Positions 8,937 through 17,302 of a DNA stretch of 64,000 nucleotides are shown here, in pieces. The position numbers and the translations under genes were made by a program. A model generated the notes under the pieces. That model worked only from the letters and a program-made list of their open reading frames with translations, had not been told where the DNA came from and ran no database searches. Every line of letters begins with the position of its first letter. The first letter of the stretch is position 1. Source of the stretch: Kitasatospora azatica KCTC 9699 (GTDB lineage Bacteria; Actinomycetota; Actinomycetes; Streptomycetales; Streptomycetaceae); NCBI RefSeq assembly GCF_000744785.1, contig NZ_JQMO01000003.1:5146001-5210000 (forward strand), in the 5' to 3' direction.

Positions 8937-10880
8937 TCAGCCCGTGGCGCAGGCAGGTGAGACGGGCTGAGGTCGGTGGGGCGAGCGGGGCCAGCAGGGT
9001 GGCGTCGGGGCCTCGGGGGTCTCGGCGGCCTCGGGGGTGGCCGGCCAGTCGATCCGGGGTCGGGCCGGGTCGGCGCTGCCGTTGGCGACGGCGAGCAGCC
9101 AGCCGCGCTCGGAGTGGGACAGGTGCGGGATCAGGTGCGGGCCGCCGCTGACCAGCGGCAGGGTGGGTCGCTCGCCCTCCAGGAAGCGGACCATGGCGTG
9201 GGTCAGGCGCTGGCCGTCCTCGTCGTACGGCAGCTGCTGCACCTCGGTCGCGGCCAGTACGCCGACCCGGCCGCCGAGTTCGTTGCGGAAGACGAACCTG
9301 CCGGGGCCCCAGCTGTCCTGATCGGGCGTCAGGATCGAGGTCCAGACATCGGCGGCCGGGTGCAGGGTCAGCCGGGCGAGGGCGGGCTGGACGTTGACGC
9401 TCAGGTACACGTCCTCCCGCAGCACGTGCTCCAGGGCGTACGGGCCCACCGGGCACCCGGCCTCGCGCTCGACCAACTCGCAGGCGCTGATCCCGAGCAG
9501 GTGGCCGAAGCCGCGCCGGGTGAGGATCTCGGCGGCCGTGCCGTCCAGCAGCAGCCCGCCGGTCAGCAGCCGCTCGATGTCGAAGTCACCGAAGGACCAG
9601 GCGAGTTGGCCGAATACCGCCTGAACGGGGGCGTCACCGGCGGTGATCGGGACGCCGTAGCGCAGCAGGTGGTCGGCGGCGGGGCCGGCGTCCACGGCCA
9701 GGGCGGCGAGTTCGCCGCCGGCGCTGGTGCGCACGTGCGCGGCCGCCTGCTGCGGCATCGGCAGGCCGACGCCGTGGGTGCGCAGCGAGCGCGGCTGGCG
9801 TTCGGCGACCCAGTCGAGGGCGGGACGGGCGCGGCGCAGCAGCTCGGCGACGCGCGGGAAGCGCTGGGCGCGACCCGACTGCATGGGGTGGACGTTGAGG
9901 AACATCGCGTCGGAACCGGCGAGTTGGGCGGCCACCAGCTCGGACCAGGTCTGCGTGTCGGACTTGGACCAGGTGGTGTGCGGCCAGTTCTCGATCTCGG
10001 GTTCGCTGCTCGCGTGCTCCGGGCGCAGTGCCCGCTGGGCCTCCAGCATCCAGACCGAGAAGCTGAGTTCGCGTCCCGGCGCGTCGCTGTAGCGGGCGAA
10101 GTGCGGGCGGTGCGCGACCCGGCCGTTGATGCTGAGTGCCTTGAACAGGGCCGGCCAGTCGCGGCCCTCCACCGAGTGGACGCCGGGTTCGGAGCTCATC
10201 AGGCCGAGCTGGACCCGTCCGCCGGACCGCTCGTCGACCGCCATCGCGACCATCGCGGCGGCCTCCAACTGGGCGTTTCGCCAAACCTGTTGGAGCAGCG
10301 CCCGCCAGGGGTGCGGCTCCCCGGGGGCGGTGACGGCGGTGACCAGCTGCTCGCGGGTGACCGGTTCGCCGGCCAGCCGCGCGAACCGGTCCAGCATCAG
10401 CGGTTCGAAGCCGCCGCCCCAGTGCAGCGGGGCGTGGTTGTGGTACCGGAAGTCGTCCTCCAGCCAGAGCACCCGCACACCGAGGCCGGCGTAACGGGCG
10501 TAGTGGCCGGCCAGCCAGGCACACCAGCGCGGGCAGGCGAAGGAGGCCTGGGCGGCGGCGACGGTGCCGTCCGGGCCGACCATGGGGGAGAAGCCGAGCC
10601 GGTCGGCCCGGCCGCGGTCGGCGTGGCCGGCGGTGACCCAGGGATTGAGGCTGACCTCGAGACCGGCCTCGCGCAGGACCGCGGTCGCGGTCGCGGCGGT
10701 CTCGAAGAGCAGCTCCTCGGCCGGGCCGACCGGATGGCCGGCGTACAACTCCTCGGCCCCGAGCAGCAGCACCACCTCGGTGACCCCGGCCTCGCCGCAG
10801 AACTTGGCCAACTCCTTGGCCTGCTGGGCGGCTTCGGGGGTGGGGTGGAGCTGGAAGCGCAGGTGGTACCTGGCGGGCAC
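8937..10880 (-). CDS. Probable intracellular glycoside hydrolase-like protein (C-terminus likely frameshifted)
   Basis: 647 residues as read. The start is GTG 10880 with GAGGAGG upstream, 11 bases after the permease stop. There is no signal peptide. The N-terminal half has the rhythm of a TIM barrel with acidic and aromatic pocket motifs (VLWLEDDFRYHNH, MSSEPGVHSVEG). The C-terminal part is beta-rich, with a resemblance to GH42-like architecture. The exact family is not recognised. It is the fourth gene of the ROK-adjacent sugar operon, so it probably cleaves the imported oligosaccharide. The last ~25 residues read as low-complexity Pro/Arg sequence, whereas another frame continues with plausible protein ending DLPHRGWLVVDRH and a stop at 8884-8886. 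One missing base in the G run at 9007-9010 would restore that end. Confidence 0.7.
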   Translation of the reverse strand: MPARYHLRFQLHPTPEAAQQAKELAKFCGEAGVTEVVLLLGAEELYAGHPVGPAEELLFETAATATAVLREAGLEVSLNPWVTAGHADRGRADRLGFSPMVGPDGTVAAAQASFACPRWCAWLAGHYARYAGLGVRVLWLEDDFRYHNHAPLHWGGGFEPLMLDRFARLAGEPVTREQLVTAVTAPGEPHPWRALLQQVWRNAQLEAAAMVAMAVDERSGGRVQLGLMSSEPGVHSVEGRDWPALFKALSINGRVAHRPHFARYSDAPGRELSFSVWMLEAQRALRPEHASSEPEIENWPHTTWSKSDTQTWSELVAAQLAGSDAMFLNVHPMQSGRAQRFPRVAELLRRARPALDWVAERQPRSLRTHGVGLPMPQQAAAHVRTSAGGELAALAVDAGPAADHLLRYGVPITAGDAPVQAVFGQLAWSFGDFDIERLLTGGLLLDGTAAEILTRRGFGHLLGISACELVEREAGCPVGPYALEHVLREDVYLSVNVQPALARLTLHPAADVWTSILTPDQDSWGPGRFVFRNELGGRVGVLAATEVQQLPYDEDGQRLTHAMVRFLEGERPTLPLVSGGPHLIPHLSHSERGWLLAVANGSADPARPRIDWPATPEAAETPEAPTPPCWPRSPHRPQPVSPACATG

Positions 10881-10891
10881 GCCGGGCCTCC

Positions 10892-11740
10892 TCACTTGGT
10901 GCTGCCGGCCACCAGGCCGGAGCGCCAGAAGCGTTGCAGGGACAGGAAGAGGACGACCAGCGGGATCGCGGAGATCGCGGCCGCGGTGATCACGATGTTG
11001 AACGGCACGGCGGTGGGCCCGATCCCGCGCTGGGCCTGCCAGCCGACGATGCCGACGGTGACCGGCTGCAGGTGGTCGTTGGCCAGCATCAGCACCGGCA
11101 GCAGGTAGTTGGTCCAGATCGCGACGAACTGGAAGAGGAAGACGGTGACCAGGGCCGGTGACATCACCCGCAGCGCGATGGTGGCGAAGATCCGGAACTC
11201 GCCCGCGCCGTCGATCCGTCCGGCCTCGATCAGCTCGTCGGGGACCGAGGCACCGGCGTAGATCCGGGCCAGGTAGACCCCGAACGGGCTGACCATGCTG
11301 GGCAGCAGGACGGCCCAGTAGGTATTGACCAGGTGCACACCGGAGAACATCAGGTAGAGCGGCACGGCCAGCAGCGGCTGCGGCACCAGCACCGCCGCGA
11401 GGACCGAGTTGAAGGTGAACTCCCGGCCGCGGAAGCGGTACTTGGCCAGGGTGTAGCCGGCCAGCGCGGCGATCAGGGTGCTGACCGCCGCGCCGCCCAC
11501 GGCGTAGAGCGCGCTGTTGGCGAGCCACTGCCAGTAGATGCCGCCCTGTTGGGCGAAGACCTGGTGGACGTTGTCGAAGAGCGCGAAGCGGGCGAACCAG
11601 AAGCCGTTGCCGGTGAACAGGTCGGCGTTGGTCTTGGTCGAGGAGACCAGCAGCCACCAGACCGGCGCCAGGAAGTACACCGAGGCGACCAGCAGGACAC
11701 CGAGGACCAGCCAGCGGGACAGGCGCGAGGTGGAGGTCAC
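10892..11740 (-). CDS. Carbohydrate ABC transporter permease (MalG-like)
   Basis: 282 residues with six predicted membrane helices. The EAA loop near residues 178-190 (DELIEAGRIDGAGEFRIF) contacts the ATPase. This is the second membrane subunit of a CUT1-type sugar importer. The GTG start overlaps the stop of the preceding permease by four bases (GTGA), so the two are translationally coupled. No ATPase gene is present in the locus. In Streptomyces a shared ATPase such as MsiK usually serves such importers, which is the likely case here. Confidence 0.92.
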   Translation of the reverse strand: MTSTSRLSRWLVLGVLLVASVYFLAPVWWLLVSSTKTNADLFTGNGFWFARFALFDNVHQVFAQQGGIYWQWLANSALYAVGGAAVSTLIAALAGYTLAKYRFRGREFTFNSVLAAVLVPQPLLAVPLYLMFSGVHLVNTYWAVLLPSMVSPFGVYLARIYAGASVPDELIEAGRIDGAGEFRIFATIALRVMSPALVTVFLFQFVAIWTNYLLPVLMLANDHLQPVTVGIVGWQAQRGIGPTAVPFNIVITAAAISAIPLVVLFLSLQRFWRSGLVAGSTK

Positions 11741-12684
11741 AGGGCACCTCCGCGGCGCTGGACCAGCTTGAGGAAGCCGAAGGAGAGCACGAAGGCGAGC
11801 AGCGCCAGGATCACCGACTCGGTCGCGGCGGCGTTGAAGTTGTTGGCGTTCACGGCGTCGTAGGCGGCGGAGATGGGGGTGTAGGTGCTGCTCAGGTTGG
11901 GCGCGACGTTGTGCAGGATGGTCGGCTCGTTGTACAGCTGGGCGGTGCCGATGATGGAGAAGACCGTGGTCAGCACCAGCGCCGGGCGGACCAGCGGCAC
12001 CTTGATCCGCCAGGCGATGCCGAAGGCCGAGCAGCCGTCCATGGTGGCGGCCTCGCTGAGTTCGGCCGGGATGGCCTGCAGCGCGGAGTAGATGATCAGC
12101 ATGTTGTAGCCGGTCCAGCCCCAGGTCAGCATGTTGCCGATGGTCGGGGCGAGCATGGCGTTCGAGGTCAGGTCGAGGTGCAGGCCCAGCTGGTGGCCGA
12201 GCGCCGTGATCGGGCTCAGGCCCGGCGCGACCAGGTAGGACCACATGATCGCGCCGACCACGCCGGGCAGTGCGTAGGGCAGGAAGAAGGCCAGCCGGAA
12301 GAACCGCTTGAAGAGCGTGGACTTGGCGTCCAGCAGCAGGGCCAGGCCGAGGGCGAGCAGCAGCATCAGCGGTACCTGCACCAGACCGATCAGCAGCACC
12401 CGCAGCAGTGAGCCGCGGAAGTCGGCGTTGCCCAGCGCGGTGGCGTAGTTGGCGATCCCAACGAACACCTGTGTGGGTGCGGTCAGGCCCAGGCCCGAGC
12501 GGTGCATCCGGAACAGGCTCTGGTAGATCGTGTAGCCGATCGGGGCCGCGTAGAGCGCCACGAACGGCACCAGGAACGGGGCCAGGAAGAGGGCCACGGG
12601 CCGCCCGCGACGGCGACGGCCGGCGCGGCGGGCGCCGGCGGCCGTGGTCCTGCCGGCTGCCCGCTCATGCAGAGCGGTGGTCAT
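11737..12684 (-). CDS. Carbohydrate ABC transporter permease (MalF-like)
   Basis: 315 residues. A basic cytoplasmic N-terminus (RRAGRRRRGRP) is followed by six membrane helices and an EAA loop (AELSEAATMDGCSAFGIAW). It is the first membrane subunit of the same CUT1 importer. ATG 12684 is preceded by AAAGG at a slightly long spacing. It lies 80 bases downstream of the solute-binding protein gene and overlaps the next permease. Confidence 0.92.
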   Translation of the reverse strand: MTTALHERAAGRTTAAGARRAGRRRRGRPVALFLAPFLVPFVALYAAPIGYTIYQSLFRMHRSGLGLTAPTQVFVGIANYATALGNADFRGSLLRVLLIGLVQVPLMLLLALGLALLLDAKSTLFKRFFRLAFFLPYALPGVVGAIMWSYLVAPGLSPITALGHQLGLHLDLTSNAMLAPTIGNMLTWGWTGYNMLIIYSALQAIPAELSEAATMDGCSAFGIAWRIKVPLVRPALVLTTVFSIIGTAQLYNEPTILHNVAPNLSSTYTPISAAYDAVNANNFNAAATESVILALLAFVLSFGFLKLVQRRGGAL

Positions 12685-12764
12685 ACGAATGCTGCCTTTC
12701 GGTGCTTGGAGCCTGGGCGGAGCCGGGCGCCTGAGTGGAGCTGTGCGGTCCGGTCGACGGTGGG

Positions 12765-14084
12765 TCAGCCGCCCGCGACGCTCAGGCCCTGCTGCTTCAT
12801 CCCGGCGACCGTCTTGCCCTGCACGGTGGCGAGCATGTTCGGCAGCGTGGTGCCGCCGGTGCCGGCCTGGCCGAGCCCGTCGCCGAGGTCGGTGGAGGTC
12901 TGGGTCATGGTCGGACCCCACTGCCAGTCGGTGCTGATGTGCGCGGTCTCCGCCTTGAACACGTCGAAGATGGTCTGGCCGCCGTAGAAGGCATCCGGCG
13001 CCGAGAGCGCGGGGTTGGTCAGGCCGGAGGTGGCGGCCGGGTAGATGCCGGTGACCTTGATCAGGTTGCTGACGCTGTCCGCGTTGGTGCTCATCCAGGT
13101 GGCGAACTCGGCGGCCTCCTTGGCGTGGCCGCAGCCCTTGAGCACCGCGGTGGCCGAGCCGCCGTCGTTGCCGTACACCGGCTTGGCCGCGTCCCAGACC
13201 GGCATCGGCGCGACCGCCCACTGGCCCGCGCCGTCCTTGACGCTGCCGGCGATGATCGGCGCGTCCCAGACCGCGTTGACGTCCGAGAGCACCTTGCCGC
13301 TCGCCATGTCGCTGTAGAGCGAGGGGTCGTAGCTCGGGTCGGTCTTCAGCAGCTTCTTGTCCAGCAGGCCCTGCCAGTAGCCGGCCACCTTCTGGTTGGC
13401 CGCGCTGTCGACGGTCACCTGCCACTGGTCGCCGGAGGTGCCGAACCAGCCGGCGCCGGCCTGCCAGGCCAGGCCCGCGTAGTTGTAGGAGTCGTTGCCG
13501 AAGTCGCCGAGGTAGACGCTGGGGTCGGCGGCGTGCACCTTGGCGGCGTCGGCCGCGTACTCGTCCCAGGTGACCGGCGGCGTGCTGATCCCGTACTTGG
13601 CGAACAGGTCCTTGCGGTACATCAGGGCCATCGGCGCGGTGTCCACCGGGATGCCGTAGGTCTGGCCGCCGATCGTCACCTGCTTCCAGGTCCAGTCGGC
13701 GAACTGCCCCTTGGCGTCGCCGGCGTACTTGGTCACGTCGGTCAGCGCGCCGGCGGCGGCGAAGCTGGGCAGCGTCTCGTAGCCGACCTGGCCCAGGCAG
13801 GGGGCGTTGCCGGCCTTCGCGGCGGTGAGCATCTTGGTGTAGCCGCCCTTGGAGCCGGAGGCGGTCTTGTCGAAGGTGACCTGGATGTTCGGGTGGGTCT
13901 GGTTGAACAGGGCGACCGACTGGTCGTAACCCGGCGCCCAGCCCCAGAAGTCCAGCTTCACCACACCACCGGAGGAGGCGGCCGAGTCCGCGGCGCCGGA
14001 GCCGCCGGAGGAGCAGCCGGCGACCAGCGCGGCGGCGGCGAGGACCGCGATCGCGGCGGCCAGGGAGTGGGATCTTGCCTTCAC
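12765..14084 (-). CDS. Extracellular sugar-binding lipoprotein of ABC transporter
   Basis: 439 residues. The signal peptide ends in a lipobox (LVAGC, Cys near residue 24), so the protein is membrane-anchored on the outside. The fold is the MalE-like solute-binding type, with motifs such as LDFWGWAPGYDQS, GIPVDTAPMALMYRKDLF and TWDEYAADAAKV. It captures the sugar for the two permeases encoded downstream. GTG 14084 has AGGAG seven bases upstream. It is the first gene of the operon and is divergent from the ROK regulator. Confidence 0.93.
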   Translation of the reverse strand: MKARSHSLAAAIAVLAAAALVAGCSSGGSGAADSAASSGGVVKLDFWGWAPGYDQSVALFNQTHPNIQVTFDKTASGSKGGYTKMLTAAKAGNAPCLGQVGYETLPSFAAAGALTDVTKYAGDAKGQFADWTWKQVTIGGQTYGIPVDTAPMALMYRKDLFAKYGISTPPVTWDEYAADAAKVHAADPSVYLGDFGNDSYNYAGLAWQAGAGWFGTSGDQWQVTVDSAANQKVAGYWQGLLDKKLLKTDPSYDPSLYSDMASGKVLSDVNAVWDAPIIAGSVKDGAGQWAVAPMPVWDAAKPVYGNDGGSATAVLKGCGHAKEAAEFATWMSTNADSVSNLIKVTGIYPAATSGLTNPALSAPDAFYGGQTIFDVFKAETAHISTDWQWGPTMTQTSTDLGDGLGQAGTGGTTLPNMLATVQGKTVAGMKQQGLSVAGG

Positions 14085-14144
14085 GTACGTCTCCTGGGAG
14101 GAAGTGGGGGGAAGAGCACGAGACCGAACAGGCTCCAGCAGGAC

Positions 14145-14180
14145 TGAACAAGCCGAATTCGTTCGGCTATTGTTTGAACT
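14145..14180. promoter_or_regulatory. Candidate ROK operator between regulator and sugar operon
   Basis: The 147-base divergent intergenic region holds a perfect 7-base inverted repeat (AGCCGAA at 14151-14157, TTCGGCT at 14162-14168, TTCG between). AACAA (14146-14150) and TTGTTTGAAC (14170-14179) flank it and extend the symmetry imperfectly. ROK repressors commonly bind AT-richer TTGnnCAA-like palindromes between divergent promoters. The assignment is inferred from position and symmetry only. Confidence 0.5.
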
Positions 14181-14231
14181 AATCCGGGCCAAGTCAATAG
14201 GCTGGGACCGCACACACGAGAGGAGCACTTG

Positions 14232-15506
14232 GTGAAGCAGGCGCTGCAGGGAACGGGCGTGCGCGATCTGGCCATGGCGCGACCCGCCGTCGCACGGGAC
14301 CGGTCCGCGTCCCGGCGGGCGAATCTGAGCCTGGTGCTGCGGCTGCTGCGCGACGAGGGGTCGCGCTCCCGGGCCCGGATCGCCGAGGACACCGGCCTGC
14401 CCAAGGCCACCGTCTCGCACCTGATCGCCGAACTGCTGGACGGCGGCCTGGTCCGCGAGGGCGAGGCGGAACGCGGCCGCGGCGCGGTGGGCCGGCCCGG
14501 ACAGGCGGTGGAGGTGGACGGCCGCAGCGTGCACGGGCTGGGCGCCGAGATCAACGTGGACTACATCAGCCTGCTCGCCCTCAACCTGCGCGGCGAGGTC
14601 ACCTTCGAGCGGCGCACCCCGCTGGACGTCCGCGCCTGCGGCCCCGAGGCCGCGCTGGACGCGGTGGCCCGGCTGACCGCGGACGGCATGGCCGCCGTGC
14701 GCGCGACGGGCGGGCACGTGGTCGGGATCACGCTGGCCACACCGGGAGCGGTGGACATGGACGCCGGCGTGGTCAAGTACGCCTCCAACATCGGGTGGCG
14801 CGAGGTCCACGCGCTGGCCGGGCTGCGCGCGCGGCTCGGCCCCGGCACCCCGGAACTGCACCTGGAGAACGACGCCAAGCTCGGCGCGCTGGCCGAATAC
14901 GTGCTGGTCTCCGCCGACAACGTGCGCGACCTGGTCTACGTCACCGGCCAGACCGGCGTCGGCGTCGGCATCATCGCCGGCGGCCAACTGGTGCGCGGCA
15001 CCGGCGGATACGCGGGCGAGGTCGGCCACCTGCGGCTGGTCCCCTCGCAGGAGCCCTGCGCCTGCGGGCGGCGCGGCTGCTGGGAGACCACGGTCGGCCG
15101 GGACGCACTACTGCGGTACGCCGCCGAGCCCACCGACATGGTCTGCGACCCGATGATCGACCTCGGGCGGCGGCTCGCCGAACTGCGCAACCGCGCACAC
15201 GCCGGCGACCCGCGCACCCTGGCCGCGCTCGGCCGGATCGCCGACCACCTGGCGCCCGGGCTGGCCCTGCTGGCGGACATCCTCAACCCCCGACTGCTGG
15301 TGCTGGGCGGGCACTTCGCCTACTTCGGCGAGCACCTGATCGACGCGGTCACCGCCCAGGTGCACGAGCTGGTGATGGCCCCCGACGCCGGCGGCTGCGA
15401 GATCGTGCTGTCCCAACTCGGCCTCACCGGCACCGCGCGCGGTGGCGCACTGCTGGCGCTGGACGCGGTGTACCAGGACCCGACGGCGGTGATGAGCGGG
15501 GCGTAG
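14232..15506 (+). CDS. ROK-family transcriptional regulator
   Basis: 424 residues. The N-terminal winged helix-turn-helix (about residues 27-80, with ARIAEDTGLPKATVSHLIAE) is followed by the ROK sugar-kinase-like domain. That domain has the zinc-binding signature CACGRRGCWE near residue 275 and the nucleotide-binding-like stretch GQTGVGVGIIAGG. ROK repressors release DNA when bound to a sugar. The divergent sugar importer operon is the obvious target. GTG 14232 was preferred over TTG 14229 because AGAGGAG lies six bases before the GTG and only three before the TTG. Confidence 0.93.
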   Translation: MKQALQGTGVRDLAMARPAVARDRSASRRANLSLVLRLLRDEGSRSRARIAEDTGLPKATVSHLIAELLDGGLVREGEAERGRGAVGRPGQAVEVDGRSVHGLGAEINVDYISLLALNLRGEVTFERRTPLDVRACGPEAALDAVARLTADGMAAVRATGGHVVGITLATPGAVDMDAGVVKYASNIGWREVHALAGLRARLGPGTPELHLENDAKLGALAEYVLVSADNVRDLVYVTGQTGVGVGIIAGGQLVRGTGGYAGEVGHLRLVPSQEPCACGRRGCWETTVGRDALLRYAAEPTDMVCDPMIDLGRRLAELRNRAHAGDPRTLAALGRIADHLAPGLALLADILNPRLLVLGGHFAYFGEHLIDAVTAQVHELVMAPDAGGCEIVLSQLGLTGTARGGALLALDAVYQDPTAVMSGA

Positions 15507-15534
15507 CGGCGCCTTGAAGCGACCCGGCCGACCG

Positions 15535-16191
15535 TCAGTCGTCGGCGGCCGGCGGGTCGAGTCCGGCGTTGGTTCGCCCCGCGCCGAAGAACTCCTCGAC
15601 CGCCTCGACGCCGGCCAGCTCACGCATCGGGCGGACGGCGCCGAACGGGGCGTTCCAGAACTCGCCGTCACGCCGGGTCCACGGGCCGACGTAGGCGTAC
15701 GGCTCGCCCAGGTACCCGTCGCCCGGCGAGACCCCGTAGTTCACCGAGTCCAGGTCGACCCCCAGGTCGAAGTGCTCGGGCCAGAGCACGGGTTGCTGAT
15801 CGTGCGCGAACCGGCGCAAGGCCGCGTCCCCCGAGGCGAAGCAGTCCGCGATCCAGGCCGCCGCCGCGGGGTCGAGATCGAGCACCTCCGCCGGGTCGAC
15901 CCCGCACCCCTGCTCGTACAGGCCGACCGGGCGCCCGACCTCGATGCCGACCGCCCGGGCCAGGGCCGCGCAGGAGGTGCCCTGAAGCGCGAACCGCCGG
16001 CCCGCCGAGACCAGTGCGGTGCCGTCCACGCGCAGCTCCGGGTCGGCGACCGTGGCGAAACCGCCGGGCTGCACCCGGAGCCTGATCGTGCCGCTGGCCC
16101 GGTACTGCGGTCCGGCCAGGAGGAGTTCGGCCACCGCGTGCAGCGCGCGCCGAGTGGTCTCGAGTCCGGTGTCCACGGGTCCGGCGTCCAC
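15535..16191 (-). CDS. Conserved hypothetical protein
   Basis: 218 residues, soluble, no signal peptide. The conserved-looking C-terminal core includes WPEHFDLGVDLDSVNYGV, EPYAYVGPW and FWNAPFGA. Dense aromatic and acidic motifs suggest a ligand-binding alpha/beta protein, but I do not recognise a function. The GTG start has GGAGG five bases upstream. It converges with the ROK regulator across 28 bases and stands alone. Confidence 0.75.
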   Translation of the reverse strand: MDAGPVDTGLETTRRALHAVAELLLAGPQYRASGTIRLRVQPGGFATVADPELRVDGTALVSAGRRFALQGTSCAALARAVGIEVGRPVGLYEQGCGVDPAEVLDLDPAAAAWIADCFASGDAALRRFAHDQQPVLWPEHFDLGVDLDSVNYGVSPGDGYLGEPYAYVGPWTRRDGEFWNAPFGAVRPMRELAGVEAVEEFFGAGRTNAGLDPPAADD

Positions 16192-16282
16192 GAGGTCCTC
16201 CAGAAGTGGTCGGTCCGTCGGCCGGGGTCGCCCGGCCGACGCGGCCCACGTTACTCAACCCGTCCCGCCGACCGGTGGCGGC

Positions 16283-17179
16283 TCAACCGCAGTGGCTCCA
16301 ACCGCTGGTCCAGGAGGTGCCGCGGTAGGAGCCGCCCCAGGACACGCAGATGTGCGGGGCGTGCTCGGTGACCGGGCCGGCGTAGTCGACGAAGTTGCCC
16401 GGGTTGCTGGTCGAGGCCCCGCCCTGGACGGCCAGGGTGGCGTTCATCGGGACCGCGCCGTTCGGGTGCGCCGCGAGCGTGACCACGCAGTCCACGCCCG
16501 TGGCGTTGTTGTACAGCAGGTAGATGGTGGCCTCGCCGAGGCCGTGCGAGTCGATGACGCCGTACCCGCTGCCGCACACCTGCCCGGGGCTGTACGGGTT
16601 GGTGGCCACCGGGGACGGAGAGGGCGTCGGCGTCGGCGCCCCCTTGGTGGTCGGGCCGGCGCCCGGAGTCTGCGCGGGGGCGGACGGTGCCGGTGCCGTG
16701 GTGCTCGCTGCCGGACCGCCCGTTGTCGGACCGCCCGTTGTCGGGGCGGCCGGTCGGGTGGTGGATCCGGTCGGGGCGGCCGATCGGGTGGCGGTCGACG
16801 CGCTGGGAGCGGCCGAGGAAGGCGCGCCGGCCGAAGCGGACGGGCCGGCGGGGGCACTGCCGGACGGCGAGGCGCTGGGACCGTGCTCGGTGCCCGGCGC
16901 CGTGCTACCGACCTGCCCTGACACGCCGTCGAGCCCGACTCCCGTGAAGCCGGCGCCGTGCCCGGACGGCTGCCCCGAGCCCGTGACCTGAACCGCGGTG
17001 ATGACGATGCCGCCGACGGCCGCCACGGCCGCAGCACAGGCCGCCACCCCGCGCAGCTGCCTGCGCCGCTTGGACGACTGCGAGTAACTCTCCGCCAGAG
17101 CCGCCCAGTCGGGCTCGGTGGTGGCAGCCCCCACCGGCTTGCCGTTCCAGCTCGGTGCTGGCCCCTGGGTGTCCGTCAT
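16283..17179 (-). CDS. Membrane-anchored protein with spore-associated-protein-like C-terminal domain
   Basis: 298 residues. A cytoplasmic N-terminus with a basic patch (SSKRRRQLRG, ~35) is followed by one membrane helix (~41-62), a ~120-residue Ala/Pro/Ser/Thr-rich linker, and a ~95-residue domain at the end. That domain (QVCGSGYGVIDS, IYLLYNN, DCVVTLAA, ICVSWGG, SHCG) resembles the secreted spore-associated protein family of Streptomyces and has four cysteines that can form two disulfides. Here it is tethered on a stalk rather than secreted freely. ATG 17179 lacks a clear ribosome binding site, so the start is less certain. Function unknown; a cell-surface role is inferred. Confidence 0.8.
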   Translation of the reverse strand: MTDTQGPAPSWNGKPVGAATTEPDWAALAESYSQSSKRRRQLRGVAACAAAVAAVGGIVITAVQVTGSGQPSGHGAGFTGVGLDGVSGQVGSTAPGTEHGPSASPSGSAPAGPSASAGAPSSAAPSASTATRSAAPTGSTTRPAAPTTGGPTTGGPAASTTAPAPSAPAQTPGAGPTTKGAPTPTPSPSPVATNPYSPGQVCGSGYGVIDSHGLGEATIYLLYNNATGVDCVVTLAAHPNGAVPMNATLAVQGGASTSNPGNFVDYAGPVTEHAPHICVSWGGSYRGTSWTSGWSHCG

Positions 17180-17302
17180 GGGCCGACAGCCTAGAACACC
17201 TGTCGGTACCCGATCACTGGCAGGTGGGCCGCCGCGAGACCACCGGTCAGCCAGTTCCATTGCCCGGAGCCCCGCCAGCAGCAGCGGCCACCCCTGCGTG
17301 GG

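Noticed and set aside
8976..11108. 710-codon plus-strand frame opposite the glycosidase-like gene and permease gene
   Set aside because: Shadow frame; the minus strand carries a coherent sugar operon with ribosome binding sites and coupled starts.
12765..15029. Extending the sugar-binding lipoprotein gene upstream to 15029
   Set aside because: This would run antisense through the ROK gene and bury the signal peptide; GTG 14084 has a good ribosome binding site.
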